From positions 59,979 to 123,978 of the forward strand of contig DAONQC010000005.1 in NCBI GenBank assembly GCA_035409945.1: a DNA stretch of 64,000 nt, written 5' to 3'. This DNA comes from MWEH01 sp035409945. Its GTDB lineage: Bacteria; Bacillota; Clostridia; Christensenellales; DTU072. Positions 40,130-52,100 of the stretch are shown piece by piece. Positions within the stretch are counted from its first letter, which is position 1; each line of letters begins with the position of its first letter. A program made the position numbers and the translations under genes. Under the pieces are notes generated by a model, which saw only the letters and a program-made list of their open reading frames with translations, was not told the DNA's origin and ran no database searches.

Positions 40130-40405
40130 TTTTCCTCTTTTTATACGAGATGTAATTCCATCTTCATTTGCTTTAAGGCGCCAGGTTTATATACCTACCT
40201 TGGTTGCGTATAACGATCCTAATTCCTAGTAAGTAGTCTAAATCAGCCGTATTTTCAGCCACTTTATATTGTTTAAGACGAGGATTCCATCTTCGTTTAC
40301 TCTAAGCGACAGGTTTCTATACATACCTCGGTTGCGTATAACGATCCTAATTCCTAGTAAGCAACCTAAATCAACAATACTTTTAGCAGTTGTATTGTTT
40401 AAGTA
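40130..40405 (-). pseudogene. Two tandem fragments of a second YgjP-like gene (N-terminal region)
   Basis: Two units, starting near 40150 and 40280 (~129-bp period), match the 5' part of the YgjP-like gene at 37270-37390. On the minus strand the right-hand unit reads IVDLGCLLGIRIVIRN, then RGMYRNLSLRVNEDG. The gene has ITIDLGYPIGTRIVIWN, then QGRYRNMSLRVDKDG. The left unit reads DLDYLLGIRIVIRNQGRY and is then frameshifted. Both units share LLGIRIVIRN, which differs from the gene, so they derive from a distinct homologue. They fill most of the gap between the P-type ATPase and the hydrolase-like gene. Confidence 0.85.
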
Positions 40406-40412
40406 TTATATT

Positions 40413-43178
40413 CTATTTGATTACCAAGCCTAATTTTTCGGCTTTTTTCTTATCTATTGCTCTTTCGATAGCTTTTTGAATTTCAACTAGTGGAATTATC
40501 ATAACAGAAAAGCCTAAGGCTACTCCCCATTCTGCAGCGTTTAGTGGTGCTGCATCGAATAAAACATCTGCAACTACTGGTATTACTAAAGGCACAATGA
40601 CTGAAACAGCACCTATTAAAAATGCAATATTTAAGAACTTGTTTTCGAACGGGTTGGTTTTAAACAAGCTATGTGTTTGAGACCTCATATTGTAGGAATG
40701 GAAAAGTTGTATCATCGATAATGTTATAAACGCCATAGTCATAGCTTCTTTATGCCCTGCTACCCCTACACCTAGCACATACTCACCTATTATAAATGAG
40801 CCTAGCACAAGTATTGACTGCATAGTCCCTTGAATGATTATATCCACACCAGTTTTTCCAGCAAACAAACTACTTCCTGGCTTTCTCGGTGGAAAGAGCA
40901 TAATATCTGATTCAGCTTTTTCTGTGCCTAATGCGAGAGCTGGTAAACTATCGGTAACTAAATTTATCCAAAGAATCATAACTGGAGTCAAGATTGTAAC
41001 ATTATGTCCAACTATTGCAGATATTATTACCGTTGCAACAAATAGACATACAACTTCAGCAATGTTTGCGCTAAGTAGATATTGAATTGCTTTCTTGATG
41101 TTAGCATATATTTTTCTGCCTTCTTCCACAGCTGATACTATAGTTGCAAAATTATCGTCTGCAAGCACCATATCGGCAGCGCCTTTACTGACATCCGTCC
41201 CGGTTATACCCATGCCTATTCCAATGTTAGCTTCACTTATTGACGGCGCATCATTAACACCATCTCCAGTCATGGCAACAATTTTGCCTTCAGCCTTAAA
41301 TCCCTTAACTATTCTTACTTTATTTTCAGGACTAACTCTTGCATATACCCTTATGATATCTATTTTTTCAGCAAATTCCTGATCGCTCATTTTATCGAGT
41401 TCTGCGCCAGTTATAGCAATGGTTCCTTCTTCTAAGATCCCTATTTCGCTAGCGATTGCTTTTGCGGTATCCATATGGTCGCCTGTAATCATAATTGCTG
41501 TCATACCAGCCCGCTTACACACTGCCACGGCGTCTTTTACTTCAGGTCTTGGTGGATCAATCATTCCGACTAACCCTACAAACACCATATCGCTTTCAAC
41601 CACTTCCAAGGCTAAATCATCTTTCTTAACGGCAACAGCAAGTACTCTTAACGCTTTGCTTGCCATATCGCTATTAGCTTTTAAAATACTATTTACATCT
41701 TTATCAGTAATTTCTCTTACTTCTCCATCAAAAATGTATTTACATCTTTTAATTAACACATCGGGGGCACCTTTTATGTGAGCAATTTCTTCCCCATCAA
41801 CTAAATTGATTGTGGTCATAAGTTTTCTAACACTATCAAAAGGAAGTTCATTCACCCTTTCATATATTGTTTCATTTCCTTCATAATCTATATCTTTAGC
41901 GTAGGCCACAAGAGCAGTTTCGGTGGGGTCGCCTACGAGAGTTCCTTCGACATCTTTAGTATCATTACATAGTACCATCCCTCTTACTAATAGCTCTGCG
42001 CCTTTTGAATCTATTTTATCGTCCGCAGAATATAGTCCGTTTTCGGAGGTATATAACTCCTTCACTGTCATTTGATTTAAAGTCAATGTCCCAGTTTTAT
42101 CAGAGCAAATAATCTCACAACAACCTAGTGTTTCAACTGAAGGTAAGTTGCTCACTATTGCCTTTCTTTCGCTCATTCGTTTAACACCGATTGATAACAC
42201 TATTGTTACAACTGCGGGGAGTCCTTCAGGTATAGCAGCAACTGCAATCGCAACAGCAATCATAAATGAATGCATAACTGAGTGCAAAATGTCCGATGTT
42301 TTTGCCATAAATATGAGGTTGAATATAAAAATAACAACAGCTATTGCTAAAACTCCGATACTGATAATCTTAGCGGTTTTTGCAAGCTGTTCTTGTAAAG
42401 GTGTCTTTTGCTCCTCTTTATTTGCGAGCATCTGGGCAATCTTACCAACTTCTGTATCCATGCCTGTTGCAAACACAATACCCTTACCTCTACCATATGC
42501 TACAATTCCTGAACTATAGCAAAGGTTAGACCGGTCTCCTATCGGAGCTTCTGGGTTTTCTAACACTCCTACGAACTTTTCGCTAGGTACACTTTCGCCA
42601 GTCAAAGCTGCTTCTTCAATCTTGAGACTTTTACTCTCTATTAGATACAAATCGGCTGGCACCACATCTCCAGCTTCTAAAACCACAACATCACCAATCG
42701 CTATATCTTCGCTTTTTACGGTTATTTGCAGCCCGTCTCTTATAACTTTTGAATAAGGCTTATTCATATCTTTTAAAGCATCTAATGCTTTTTCAGCATT
42801 GCTTTCTTGAATGATTCCGATAATTGCATTGACGATAACTATTAGTAAAATTAGCCCACTATCAATTAAATCTGTATAAGTTTTAGTCACAATTGCTAAT
42901 ATCGCAGACACTGCCGATGCTACCAAAAGCACAATTATCATCATGTCTTTTAGTTGCTCAAAAAACCTTTGTATTAAGGTCCTTTTCTTGCCTTCTGCCA
43001 GCGCATTTTTACCATACTTCTCCAAACTTTTCACGGCTTCATCAGCTGTTAACCCGTTTTCTAAAGATGTGCCTAATTTACTAAGAATTTCTTCCTCTGT
43101 GCTCATATGTGGCAATTTATCTTGCCACAACTCTACTTGCTTACTTACTTCTACTACTTCTTCTACTTTGCGTGCCAT
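40413..43178 (-). CDS. P-type Ca2+-transporting ATPase (P2A/P2B-like)
   Basis: The protein has ~921 residues. A cation-ATPase N-terminal domain (TSLENGLTADEAVKSLEKYGKNAL) is followed by the actuator motif LTGESVPS, membrane helix M4 with IAAIPEGLPAVVTIVLS, the phosphorylation site CSDKTGTLTLNQMT, the nucleotide-binding KGAPDVLI, the hinge MTGDGVNDAPSI and M6 with ILWINLVTDSLPALALGTE. PEGLP plus the N/D pair in M6 are typical of Ca2+ pumps. It exports calcium, and perhaps Mn2+, using ATP. The ATG at 43178 follows AAGGAG with good spacing; the frame is open for six codons further upstream. Confidence 0.93.
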   Translation of the reverse strand: MARKVEEVVEVSKQVELWQDKLPHMSTEEEILSKLGTSLENGLTADEAVKSLEKYGKNALAEGKKRTLIQRFFEQLKDMMIIVLLVASAVSAILAIVTKTYTDLIDSGLILLIVIVNAIIGIIQESNAEKALDALKDMNKPYSKVIRDGLQITVKSEDIAIGDVVVLEAGDVVPADLYLIESKSLKIEEAALTGESVPSEKFVGVLENPEAPIGDRSNLCYSSGIVAYGRGKGIVFATGMDTEVGKIAQMLANKEEQKTPLQEQLAKTAKIISIGVLAIAVVIFIFNLIFMAKTSDILHSVMHSFMIAVAIAVAAIPEGLPAVVTIVLSIGVKRMSERKAIVSNLPSVETLGCCEIICSDKTGTLTLNQMTVKELYTSENGLYSADDKIDSKGAELLVRGMVLCNDTKDVEGTLVGDPTETALVAYAKDIDYEGNETIYERVNELPFDSVRKLMTTINLVDGEEIAHIKGAPDVLIKRCKYIFDGEVREITDKDVNSILKANSDMASKALRVLAVAVKKDDLALEVVESDMVFVGLVGMIDPPRPEVKDAVAVCKRAGMTAIMITGDHMDTAKAIASEIGILEEGTIAITGAELDKMSDQEFAEKIDIIRVYARVSPENKVRIVKGFKAEGKIVAMTGDGVNDAPSISEANIGIGMGITGTDVSKGAADMVLADDNFATIVSAVEEGRKIYANIKKAIQYLLSANIAEVVCLFVATVIISAIVGHNVTILTPVMILWINLVTDSLPALALGTEKAESDIMLFPPRKPGSSLFAGKTGVDIIIQGTMQSILVLGSFIIGEYVLGVGVAGHKEAMTMAFITLSMIQLFHSYNMRSQTHSLFKTNPFENKFLNIAFLIGAVSVIVPLVIPVVADVLFDAAPLNAAEWGVALGFSVMIIPLVEIQKAIERAIDKKKAEKLGLVIK

Positions 43179-43312
43179 TATTCTCCTTTTTTTCAAGTAG
43201 TCCTGTTTAGTTTAACTACTCTTATTTGCACAAAATTCAATAACTGAACTATATTTTTTATATTTTATACCTAAGTATCGACATTGTCACCTAAAGAACC
43301 TTTATATCGAAA

Positions 43313-43370
43313 ATTATTTATATCCATTTTAAATCTAATGCATATGATCAATTGCGAGTTTAACACCACA
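43313..43370 (-). repeat. Possible decayed copy of the hexosaminidase gene 3' end
   Basis: ATTTATATCCATTTTAAATC and TAATGCAT align with ATTTATTTTCCATATTTTTCGTC and TAGCATGC at the gene end, offset ~139 bp. Protein-level similarity is lost, so this is a weak example. Confidence 0.4.
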
Positions 43371-43456
43371 GTTAGTATGAGATTATCAATTGTTTATCTT
43401 CGTCTTTTAAGAGTTTAAGATTCTTAAGTTTTTTAGAGATGGAAATCAACCATCAT

Positions 43457-44917
43457 TTATTTTCCATATTTTTCGTCTAGCATGCGTTTATTTTGTGCGG
43501 TTCGATTAATAGATTCTCTACTAGATGGGTGCTTAAAGTTTTTAGCAAAAGCGTATAAACTCTTCAGCCTTAGTAATCCTCTTGGGTTACAATCTTTTAT
43601 GGGAGCATATTTAATATTTAACTTATCAAATATTGAAAGTATTGGACCTAGTCGCTTTACAAAATCCTTATAAGTACCACCATCATTCCAAGCCTTTTCT
43701 GCGACTGCAATTAGCCTTGGATAGGTCATATACTCCACTCTATCTACAGTTTTCACATATTCAGTCCAAAGAGGTGACTCTAACCCTATAATATTTTCTG
43801 CTATAAACCCATCTTTTTGGAAATTATAGTTATATGTTTTACGAAGAGGTGTCATTCCGTATGGGTAATCTAGATAATAGTGAAAGAAAGGCGATATTAG
43901 CCCCTTGCTACCACCTGCAACATGTCTAACTGCAGCAGCTTTACTTTTCTTAGTTTGTGTCCAATAATGAACTGCTATGCTTTTTCTTGCATTTTCGCCT
44001 ATCATTCCATCATTCCAATTTAATACTTTTTTGCCAGCTTTTTCGCAATATGCTGCCACTCTCGACATGAAATGTGCTTGAAGCTCATCTTCATCTTTAA
44101 GTCCATTATCCTTTATAGTCTTTTGACAATCTGGACAATTTATCCATTTAATCCTTAAAGCCTCATCGCCACCTAAATGAATATATTCAAATGGGAATAA
44201 TTCAAACACCTCGTCAAGCACATCAAACAAAAATTGATATGATGTTTCCTTCCCTGCACAACACACATCTTCAAATATGCCAAAAGCTTCTTTAACTTCA
44301 CAACCATTCCCATCACAAGATAAAAGAGGGTAAGCTGCGATTGCTGCTGAAAAGTGCCCTGGTATATCAATTTCTGGCATAACATCTATATGTTTGCTCT
44401 TTGCATACGCTACAACATCTTTAATTTCTTCTTTTGTGTAAAAACCTTCTACTGGAACTCCATCTCCTCTAGTTTGTTTTCTTTTAGCTCCTACTTCAGT
44501 TAATAGAGGATATTTGTCAATTTGAATTCTCCAGCCTTGGTCTTCTGTCAAATGCCAATGGAAAACATTAAGCTTTAAGTAGCTTATTGCATCAATTTGT
44601 TTCTTTATTTCATCTACAGTAAAAAAATGCCTACAAGTATCTAGCATATATCCTCTATATGCAAACTTTGGCTCATCTATAATTTCTACATTTGGGATAG
44701 ATCCATTTTCAGCAAGTTGTTTAAATGTAACCAAGGCATAAAAATGTCCTTTTTCTGTACTTGCTATAGATGTAACTCCATCTTCATTTATTAAAAGTTT
44801 ATATCCTTCGCTTTTAATACTGTCGTCATACACTTTAGAAATGCCCGACTCTTTATAACTAAAAGTTTTGTCGGAAATTATCTTTATCTCCTGTGGTAAT
44901 GGCACTACTTTAATCAC
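43457..44917 (-). CDS. Beta-N-acetylhexosaminidase, glycoside hydrolase family 20
   Basis: The protein has ~486 residues. A GH20b-type N-terminal domain (~1-85) is followed by the TIM barrel. Key pieces are RGYMLDTCRHFFTVDEIKK in outline, FHWHLTEDQGWRIQI, MPEIDIPGHF and the catalytic Asp256-Glu257 in HLGGDEALR (numbering from an ATG five codons upstream). The enzyme uses the substrate's N-acetyl group as nucleophile and removes terminal GlcNAc or GalNAc from glycans. No signal peptide is present, so it is intracellular. A GTG at 44917 with GGAGG six bases before it is the best start. With the beta-mannosidase and the sugar symporter it fits N-glycan breakdown (inference). Confidence 0.92.
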   Translation of the reverse strand: MIKVVPLPQEIKIISDKTFSYKESGISKVYDDSIKSEGYKLLINEDGVTSIASTEKGHFYALVTFKQLAENGSIPNVEIIDEPKFAYRGYMLDTCRHFFTVDEIKKQIDAISYLKLNVFHWHLTEDQGWRIQIDKYPLLTEVGAKRKQTRGDGVPVEGFYTKEEIKDVVAYAKSKHIDVMPEIDIPGHFSAAIAAYPLLSCDGNGCEVKEAFGIFEDVCCAGKETSYQFLFDVLDEVFELFPFEYIHLGGDEALRIKWINCPDCQKTIKDNGLKDEDELQAHFMSRVAAYCEKAGKKVLNWNDGMIGENARKSIAVHYWTQTKKSKAAAVRHVAGGSKGLISPFFHYYLDYPYGMTPLRKTYNYNFQKDGFIAENIIGLESPLWTEYVKTVDRVEYMTYPRLIAVAEKAWNDGGTYKDFVKRLGPILSIFDKLNIKYAPIKDCNPRGLLRLKSLYAFAKNFKHPSSRESINRTAQNKRMLDEKYGK

Positions 44918-45084
44918 AACTAACCTCCACATAATAGAAACTTAAAAAAGCTTCTAATTTTACAAAATTACACAGCTTGTCTACAAAATCTTATACATCC
45001 CCCGAGCATATAACCGGAGTTTTTGTTTTTTTCTCGCTTTGCGATTACTTGTTCGCCTTTGGTTCTTGAAAACCCTCAATCCCT

Positions 45085-45198
45085 ATCTGCTAAAGCCTTA
45101 CATCTATACCGTTTTTTCAAACCTTGTATATTATAAGTTTCAACTGTCTGTTACTAACACTACCCGTTAAAGCCTTAATTGATATGCTCTAGTTATCT
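45085..45198. repeat. Short repeat beside the end of the small lipoprotein gene
   Basis: TAAAGCCTTA occurs at 45091 and 45168 (77-bp spacing), with weaker similarity extending through the stop region of the lipoprotein gene (ATACCTATAA / TTGTATATTATAA). This is a probable short gene-tail copy. Confidence 0.5.
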
Positions 45199-45936
45199 TT
45201 ATTCGGTAATGATACCTATAAATACTTCTCTTACGTCAGGTAATCTATAGTCTTTTTCTCCATCTGCTGACTCTATGTTTGTTATATATAGGGTTCCATC
45301 TTTTTGTGATACGGTTGTCTGAACTTCAAATAATGTATCTCCGTTTTGTATAGATTTAAATCCATCGCCAGAACATAATAAAACTCTAAACTTCCTGTCA
45401 GCTAGAGAATAAAGGGCGAAATCAAAGCCAGTTATTTTAGGCACAATACTATCAATTGTTGCACTTGTTGTGCAAGATATCGTCATCATTATTGAATTCA
45501 TCTCTTTTCCTTCGGGAAGTCCACTTGCCGTTATTTTGATAGTAGAGGTATTTCCTTCTTGGGAGGTCCTAGCTGCATTTACTCTAAGGGGTGTATCAAC
45601 AACTTTGTCGTGCACAACAGAATATAACCAATCGATAGATGCGGAGGCGTACGTTATAGTCATAATCGCATTTTCTTTAGTTGTAGCACTATTAAAACCT
45701 TTGACCATTTCTGGTGTCAGTTGAAATGTCTCTATACCAGTACGAAAATGTGCATATACTTTTATATCAGAATACTTAATTTGCTCATCTAACGCGTATA
45801 TATCTTTAAGCCCTTCTATCTCAATTTTCTTAGCTATTTTTTTACTGTTATCGCAGGATGAAAGAACCATGATTGAAGTCAAAATCAACATGCTAATCAA
45901 TACTAGCGATAATATTTTTTTAATACTCTTCCTCAT
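45199..45936 (-). CDS. Lipoprotein with Ig-like/cohesin-like beta domain
   Basis: The protein has 245 residues. The signal peptide MRKSIKKILSLVLISMLIL ends in lipobox LSSC. A first part of ~90 residues reads like a bacterial Ig-like domain (IEIEGLKDIYALDEQIKYSDIKVYAHFRTG). The second part (~110-240) is beta-rich with features reminiscent of a cohesin fold: IKITASGLPEGKEMNSIMMTISCT, ITGFDFALYSLADRKFRVLLCSGDG, GDTLFEVQTTV. If it is a cohesin-like module it could bind the dockerin of the M6 protease encoded directly upstream (~260 bp, same strand). That pairing is only an inference. The start has GAGAGGAAG upstream. Confidence 0.7.
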   Translation of the reverse strand: MRKSIKKILSLVLISMLILTSIMVLSSCDNSKKIAKKIEIEGLKDIYALDEQIKYSDIKVYAHFRTGIETFQLTPEMVKGFNSATTKENAIMTITYASASIDWLYSVVHDKVVDTPLRVNAARTSQEGNTSTIKITASGLPEGKEMNSIMMTISCTTSATIDSIVPKITGFDFALYSLADRKFRVLLCSGDGFKSIQNGDTLFEVQTTVSQKDGTLYITNIESADGEKDYRLPDVREVFIGIITE

Positions 45937-45959
45937 GCTTCCTCTCTTTCGTATGCATA

Positions 45960-46194
45960 CTCAGCAAGATTTCTTGCAAACAACACTAAATCCAATTTAA
46001 GTTACTTTACCGTCTCCATTTAAATCCATAACATATTTTTATTTTCACTTCCAAGTAGTATTTGAGCCATTTCCTCTATTTTCATGTGGGCTGTGACGCT
46101 TTCTTGCAAACAACACTATGTTACTTTACCGCCCCTATTTAAATCCATAACAGATTTTTCTCTTTTGAGTAATGTCTCAGCGGTTTTTATGTTT
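45960..46194 (-). repeat. Two copies of the protease gene's 3' end (dockerin-coding)
   Basis: TTCTTGCAAACAACACTA occurs at 45971, 46101 and, inside the gene, 46215. The outer copy is ~90% identical to the gene over about 105 bp and encodes VMDLNGDGKVT identically before breaking frame. The inner copy is shorter and more changed. Spacings are 130 and 114 bp. Confidence 0.9.
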
Positions 46195-49100
46195 TTATGT
46201 AGACAGTGCAAACTTTCTTGCAAACAACACTAAATCTAATTGTGTTACTTTACCGTCCCCATTTAAATCCATAACATATTTTTTATTTTCACTTCTAAGT
46301 AGTATTTGTGCCATTTCTTCCAAGTCTGCAGATGTACTGATGCCATCACCATTTGCGTCTCCAAACACATTAACCTCGAAGTCATATATCACAACGTCGT
46401 CTGCATTTTTAAATACTACTCTATCTCCCGTTCTAAGCGCTCTAGAACCCTCCCCAGTGCTGACACTCGAACCATTTTTATCTAGCATATGTTTTGTTAA
46501 ATAATCAGCATTGGAGAACAAGTTAAATGCTTCCGAAACGAAAACACCCTCATCTTTTATAGCTACTACTCTATTTTGTTTATCTACAGTAATGCCAGTT
46601 TTTGTCTTATAGCTAAGCACACTCTCCCCATCTTTGCTTACATATACACCAAACGAAGCAACAGCAGCATCTATGTTTTGTCCAGTTATAGTTACTGTTT
46701 GAGACCCAACTTGAGTGGGGTTATAATTGATTTTTAGATTTGCTGCTTTTATAGCCGCTCCCTCTAAAGATAACTTTCTACTGCTACGATATTCAACCTC
46801 AAGTTTTAATCCTAAAATATTCAAAGCTTGTCCGTATTGATACTCTCTCTGGTTAGGAGTCTTAACAATAGTTATGTTATCTTCTTTATCTATGACTTCG
46901 ACAGATATAGCCTTTGTAACAGTAAGCGTTACTATCTTCGGATTTTCTGGCGACACAGTAATCATTATGTCATTTGGGGTTCTTCGTGTCGGCGTTACTG
47001 TCACTACATCTTTATTATTTACTCTTGTTACTGTTATATATCCTGGCTCGCCAGCACCATTTAAGGTCATTTCTTCTCTATAAGTAAATACAACATTCTG
47101 AGTCCCTATTGCCGTCTTATCGTAGTTGTGTGAATATCTGACTGCACCTATTCTATTATTTTCACCATTTGCATATGTTAGTCTCACCTCTTGAATTGCT
47201 AAAGATTCGTTATATAAGTATGTAAACTTACTTAAATTCACATCCAATCTAGATGGATTATTCCTAACATAACAAGTTACTTGTTGACTCCAAACAACCT
47301 CTTGACCTATTCGATACTGTAAAGTTATTGCTTGGCCATTAGCATCAACGTTTGCTCCATTCATTTCGGGGTACACTTTGTAATTTGGCGAACCTGCATC
47401 AAAATACTCTTCTTCTTTTGCCCCTGATTCATATTCAATCTCGAATTTTGCTGACTGTGGATTAAATTCTTCTCCGTACCAGTAATCTATTCTAGGCTCT
47501 TCTATCATGCGTATTTGCTTAAATACATCCAAAACTGTTAGTATGAACTCTTTTGAGCCTGTATAATCAGCTTCTGCATATTCTACAGTGACCTTTATCT
47601 CACCAAGTGTAGTATTGTAATTTGTTCCTTCTATTATAATACCTTCTTTTTCTCTACCTATGAACACACCATTTTTCTCATACTTAATGGAGTACGTGCT
47701 AGGACTAACTAAAACTTTTCCCCTTAAAGTCATCTCTACATATACGTCAATAGTCATTTTCCCATTGTATGAAATGGTTTGATTTTCTATTGTATGTATA
47801 TATTTAGGGGTATCAATAATCTTAATTTTAGTGTATTTCCACTCATTTAAATATCTCATACCAAGGGGCTGTACTACATTAATCAGTTCGGGATCATACA
47901 CCATTTCCATTGGTGTTCTTATATCTATTCCACCAGCTTGCAACGATCTTCTAACTCTTAAATCTTGAGGCTTGGGGTCTCCTGTAAGTGGCGTATATTT
48001 AAAAGTAGTTATGTCTTCCTCACCCAAGAGAATATAGTTACTAGGATTAGCAGGGTCTTTCTTGGAAATTCCCCAGGAAGAGGATTGTGATAGACCTCTT
48101 AAAGTAATTTGTAGCCTACTTAATTCATATTCCTCTATTAACACACCATCTTCATACCTTTGAATGTATATTACTAAATCAGATATTTGTTCGGTACCGG
48201 GATTAGATGCATCATATTCTAAATACTTATTAAAATTCTCCATTCTGAACCAGATATCAGGAGTAGTTTCTTTTGCTCCAATCTTAAATATTTTGCCTTG
48301 ATTTTGTACAAACTCTAAATCAATGCTAAAATCCTTTGTAACTTCAAAGTAATGTATATACCCAGGTTGATCTTTATACTTGTATGTGACTTCACCTTCA
48401 AGCAGTACCTCTATGTTAACTGGAGTAGTTGTTAGTTCATTACCTGTTGCGGTGTCGTTGTATTTAACAACTACGCTTTGATATCCTTCAATGGCTTTGT
48501 TATATCCTTCGATTGTTAAGTTGGGTGAATCAAAGTCTTCTAACCTTTCATTACCAGAACGCATGCTCAAAACAACTTGTTCAGTTACACTTATGTCTTC
48601 CCCAAAAGGATATGCAAGTATTCTTGGTGAAAACGATATGTTTTCTACCCAGTCCGAAACAGTTATGTTATGTTTAAGTTCATGTATATCGTTTGTAAAT
48701 ACTGGATCTGGAACTCTATATGTTAGCGTTTGTCTGCCTAGCTTTTCGCTATTATATCCTTGGAAAGAGGTAGGTTGGACATCATGGTTAGTCGAAGTAT
48801 TATCGCTATATGTTATCTTTATTTTTCCCCTTTCACCTGGCGCAATTGATAATGCTTCTCCTAATAAATAATTAGACTTTGGAATTTCAGTAAACTCCAC
48901 AAATGTTACATACTTACTAACTATGACACTAACAACAGCACTTGCGCCTTGGTATGTAATAGCTGCATTCTTTGTACCAGTAGTTGAAGTATCGCAAGTT
49001 ATCATATCGGGCGTTACTGGTATAACTACTGGAGCTTCTGCACCTATCGTTACTGTCATTATCAAAGAGTCAGGATTGATGGATTCATTTTGTTTAACTT

Positions 49101-52100
49101 TTAATGCTATGGGGTTTGATGGTGTTTCACCCACCTTTTTTACTGTTATGCTAACACCAGCGCTTACGACTGTAACAGCACAAGTATCAGTATATTCCAC
49201 ATCATCAATCGTAATAGACACCGTAATTATCGCTTCACCAACTGACTGCGCAGTTATTCTCCCTGTCACACTATCAACGGATACGATATCTGGGGCACTT
49301 GACGTAAATGTGGGAGAAACGGTTCCTACATTAGTCGCATCAAATGGAATATAACTATACTCTAATTGTACCGATTTAGAAGTGGCTATTCTAACACTCT
49401 CTTGCGATATTGCTATGCCAGTAAGAGGCTTATCCTCATACGTGGTAATGGTAATACTCTTAGATATACTAGTTCCATTTATTCTTGCTGTAATTTCAGC
49501 CGTTCCTACAGAAAGCGCAGTTAACTTAGCTGTTTTGTGGGTTGTCCCCTCTCCTAACATGTCAACTCTTATTACAGATTCATTTGACGATGTATATATA
49601 ACTCTTTGGTAAGTTGTGCTAGCAGGACTTATATCCACGGATATAGTGCTTGTAGTTCCAACCTTTATTCTACGCCCATCGAGAGGTACAAGATCTGGAT
49701 TACTTACGCTGTTTGCGCGTACATAGGTTCCTACTGGATATATTAAATTGACCATTGGATTATTTGTTCCAAACTGTGAAACTCCAATACCAGTAAACTC
49801 AACAACGCCATCCTCTCTCAAAAATACATTGTGATGTTCGGATGCCGCCATGTCAATTATGTCGTATAGCCCGCTGACTTCGCATTGAGATGAAGATGTA
49901 TCTCCTATCGCTTTCACAGTGCCATTTGGCATTAGTGCTAGTAAGTGTCTTGACCCTGCAACTATGTTAGTAGCGCCTGTTAAACTAGCTAATGCATCCG
50001 ATAGCGGGATACCCCCTCCTACATTAAATTCACCATATATTCCTACTGTGCCATCTGTCCTTAGTACCGCACTGAAACTATCTCCTGCTGTTATCTTTGC
50101 AACAGAGGTTTCTTGTAAAAGCCCAGATTGTCTTTCTAAATCACCAGTAGCAAACACCTTACCTGTGTTGTCTAGACCTACTACATGCCTTGCGCCAGCA
50201 GCTATACTGACTATATTTTTCCATCCACTCACGTTTAGTTGGTAAAAGTCGTTTAAGCCCATTGATAGTACAGTCCCATCATTTGCTAGTCCGTATGATG
50301 TATAACTACCCGCGACCACTTGTTTTACGTTATACCAACTATCTACTACCGTTTCGCCATAGAAATTATCTCCAAGTGCTGTTACTGTCATGTCTTTTTT
50401 GAGTGCAAGTAGATGTTTTCTTCCTACAGCAATGTCTAAAACGTTTGTTTTTCCACCTACTTCCCAAATGCCAGTTGTAATATCACCAGATACAACAACT
50501 GTACCTCCATTATTTATGCCCACACTAATTCGCGGTCCTGCAAAAACTTTAGCTTGAATAGTATCGGAAGCAATAATTTGGCTCCATATAGAGGAATTGC
50601 CCTCTACGTTGTAAGTACCTAACACTTTTTGTTTACCTGCTGCATTTATTACAGTTACTCTTAATTTTGTAGGCATCGCCGATTCGCTTTCAAAAGGTTC
50701 GGTATAGAATACACTAGGTGGCTGCATATTCCCCTTACTATTTACTACAAAAGGAGCATCAAAAACTGTTTGACCTAATTCTGTGTAACTATTTTTAAAT
50801 TCACCTAAATTCAAATTACTTGTATTAATAACACTATACGCATTGTCTAAAAGTTCAAGTTTTACATTCGCTAGATATTGTAAATTGATATCTGCAAATC
50901 TAATCTTCGCTTGGACACCACTCCAATCAGAACCATTATATAATGCAATATTTTCAGCTGTAATTTTTCCATCAAATGCATTATCTGGGATTGCCAATGT
51001 TCCAGTAGGTAAACTAATTCTAAACATAGCAAGGTCACTTCCTACAGAAAGTGCTTCTATTTCTATCTTGCTATTTACACCATCGCTGTAAAATATGTTT
51101 GTATATTCATATTTAGTTGTCGATGTCCCACTTCCAACGCGGGAAAAATGTGCATTATGAGGAGATAAATTAGCTCGAGCTACATCTTTTGCCGAGTTGT
51201 TATACACATTGTTAGTGGTGGAAATCATATCTACTTTAGGACGAAACACATGTACTTCATCTGGATAAAGACTAGACTGGAATCTAGCATCTCTATTTCC
51301 TACACTACTGCTAAAATCATGGGGCTCTCTTACTCTATACACAATAAGTCCAGTACCAGGCGCTGCAGCATCATAACTTGAAGAGATGGTAGGATTTCTA
51401 TATTCCACCATAAAATATTCGTTGGGTCTTTCGTTTAACGTAATTCTATATGATAAAACTTCAGTTTTAGGAGTTATTGCTACTGGTTTTAAAGAATATA
51501 CGCCACTATCTACCACATCAACTATCTGACTACTAAGGATACCTCCAACATACTTATCTCTTGTGTATGTCAACATATACTGTGGTGTATTGGTATTTTG
51601 AGCCATCAAATCCCATCTGCCGACAGGTACATAGTCATAGTTATAATGGTAAAAATCTGGAGCGCCTAAAACGTGCCCCATTTCGTGACATAAAATCCCA
51701 GTGTTTATAGATGTTGAAAAATTGAAGGAATAGTCACCTACTTTAGCTCCACCAAGAGTACTATACCCGCTTCCGTCGATACCATCTAAATTCCAGCTAT
51801 GTGGCCAAAGAAGTCCGCCCCAAGTTGATTCATTACTCCCACATATTAAAAAGCTAACACTATCTACATATCCATCGTTATTGATATCGACATTTTTGCC
51901 AGTTAAATCAAATTTGTTTTTTGTAGCATTTATTGCGCCTGTAAGAAGCTCACTTTCTTTTTGTCTTCTTGTCGCTGTGTTTGAATCCTTAATGTTATAG
52001 TCTTGTCTATTTCCACCATTATGCACATACACAGCCCCAGATTCTCGGGGTAAGATACTGTTTATAGTAACATCATGGTTGCTCATTACCTCATAGTAGT

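Noticed and set aside
45040..45062. TCGCTTTGCGA hairpin near the small lipoprotein gene as terminator
   Set aside because: The T run lies on the wrong side for the leftward gene, and no rightward gene precedes it.
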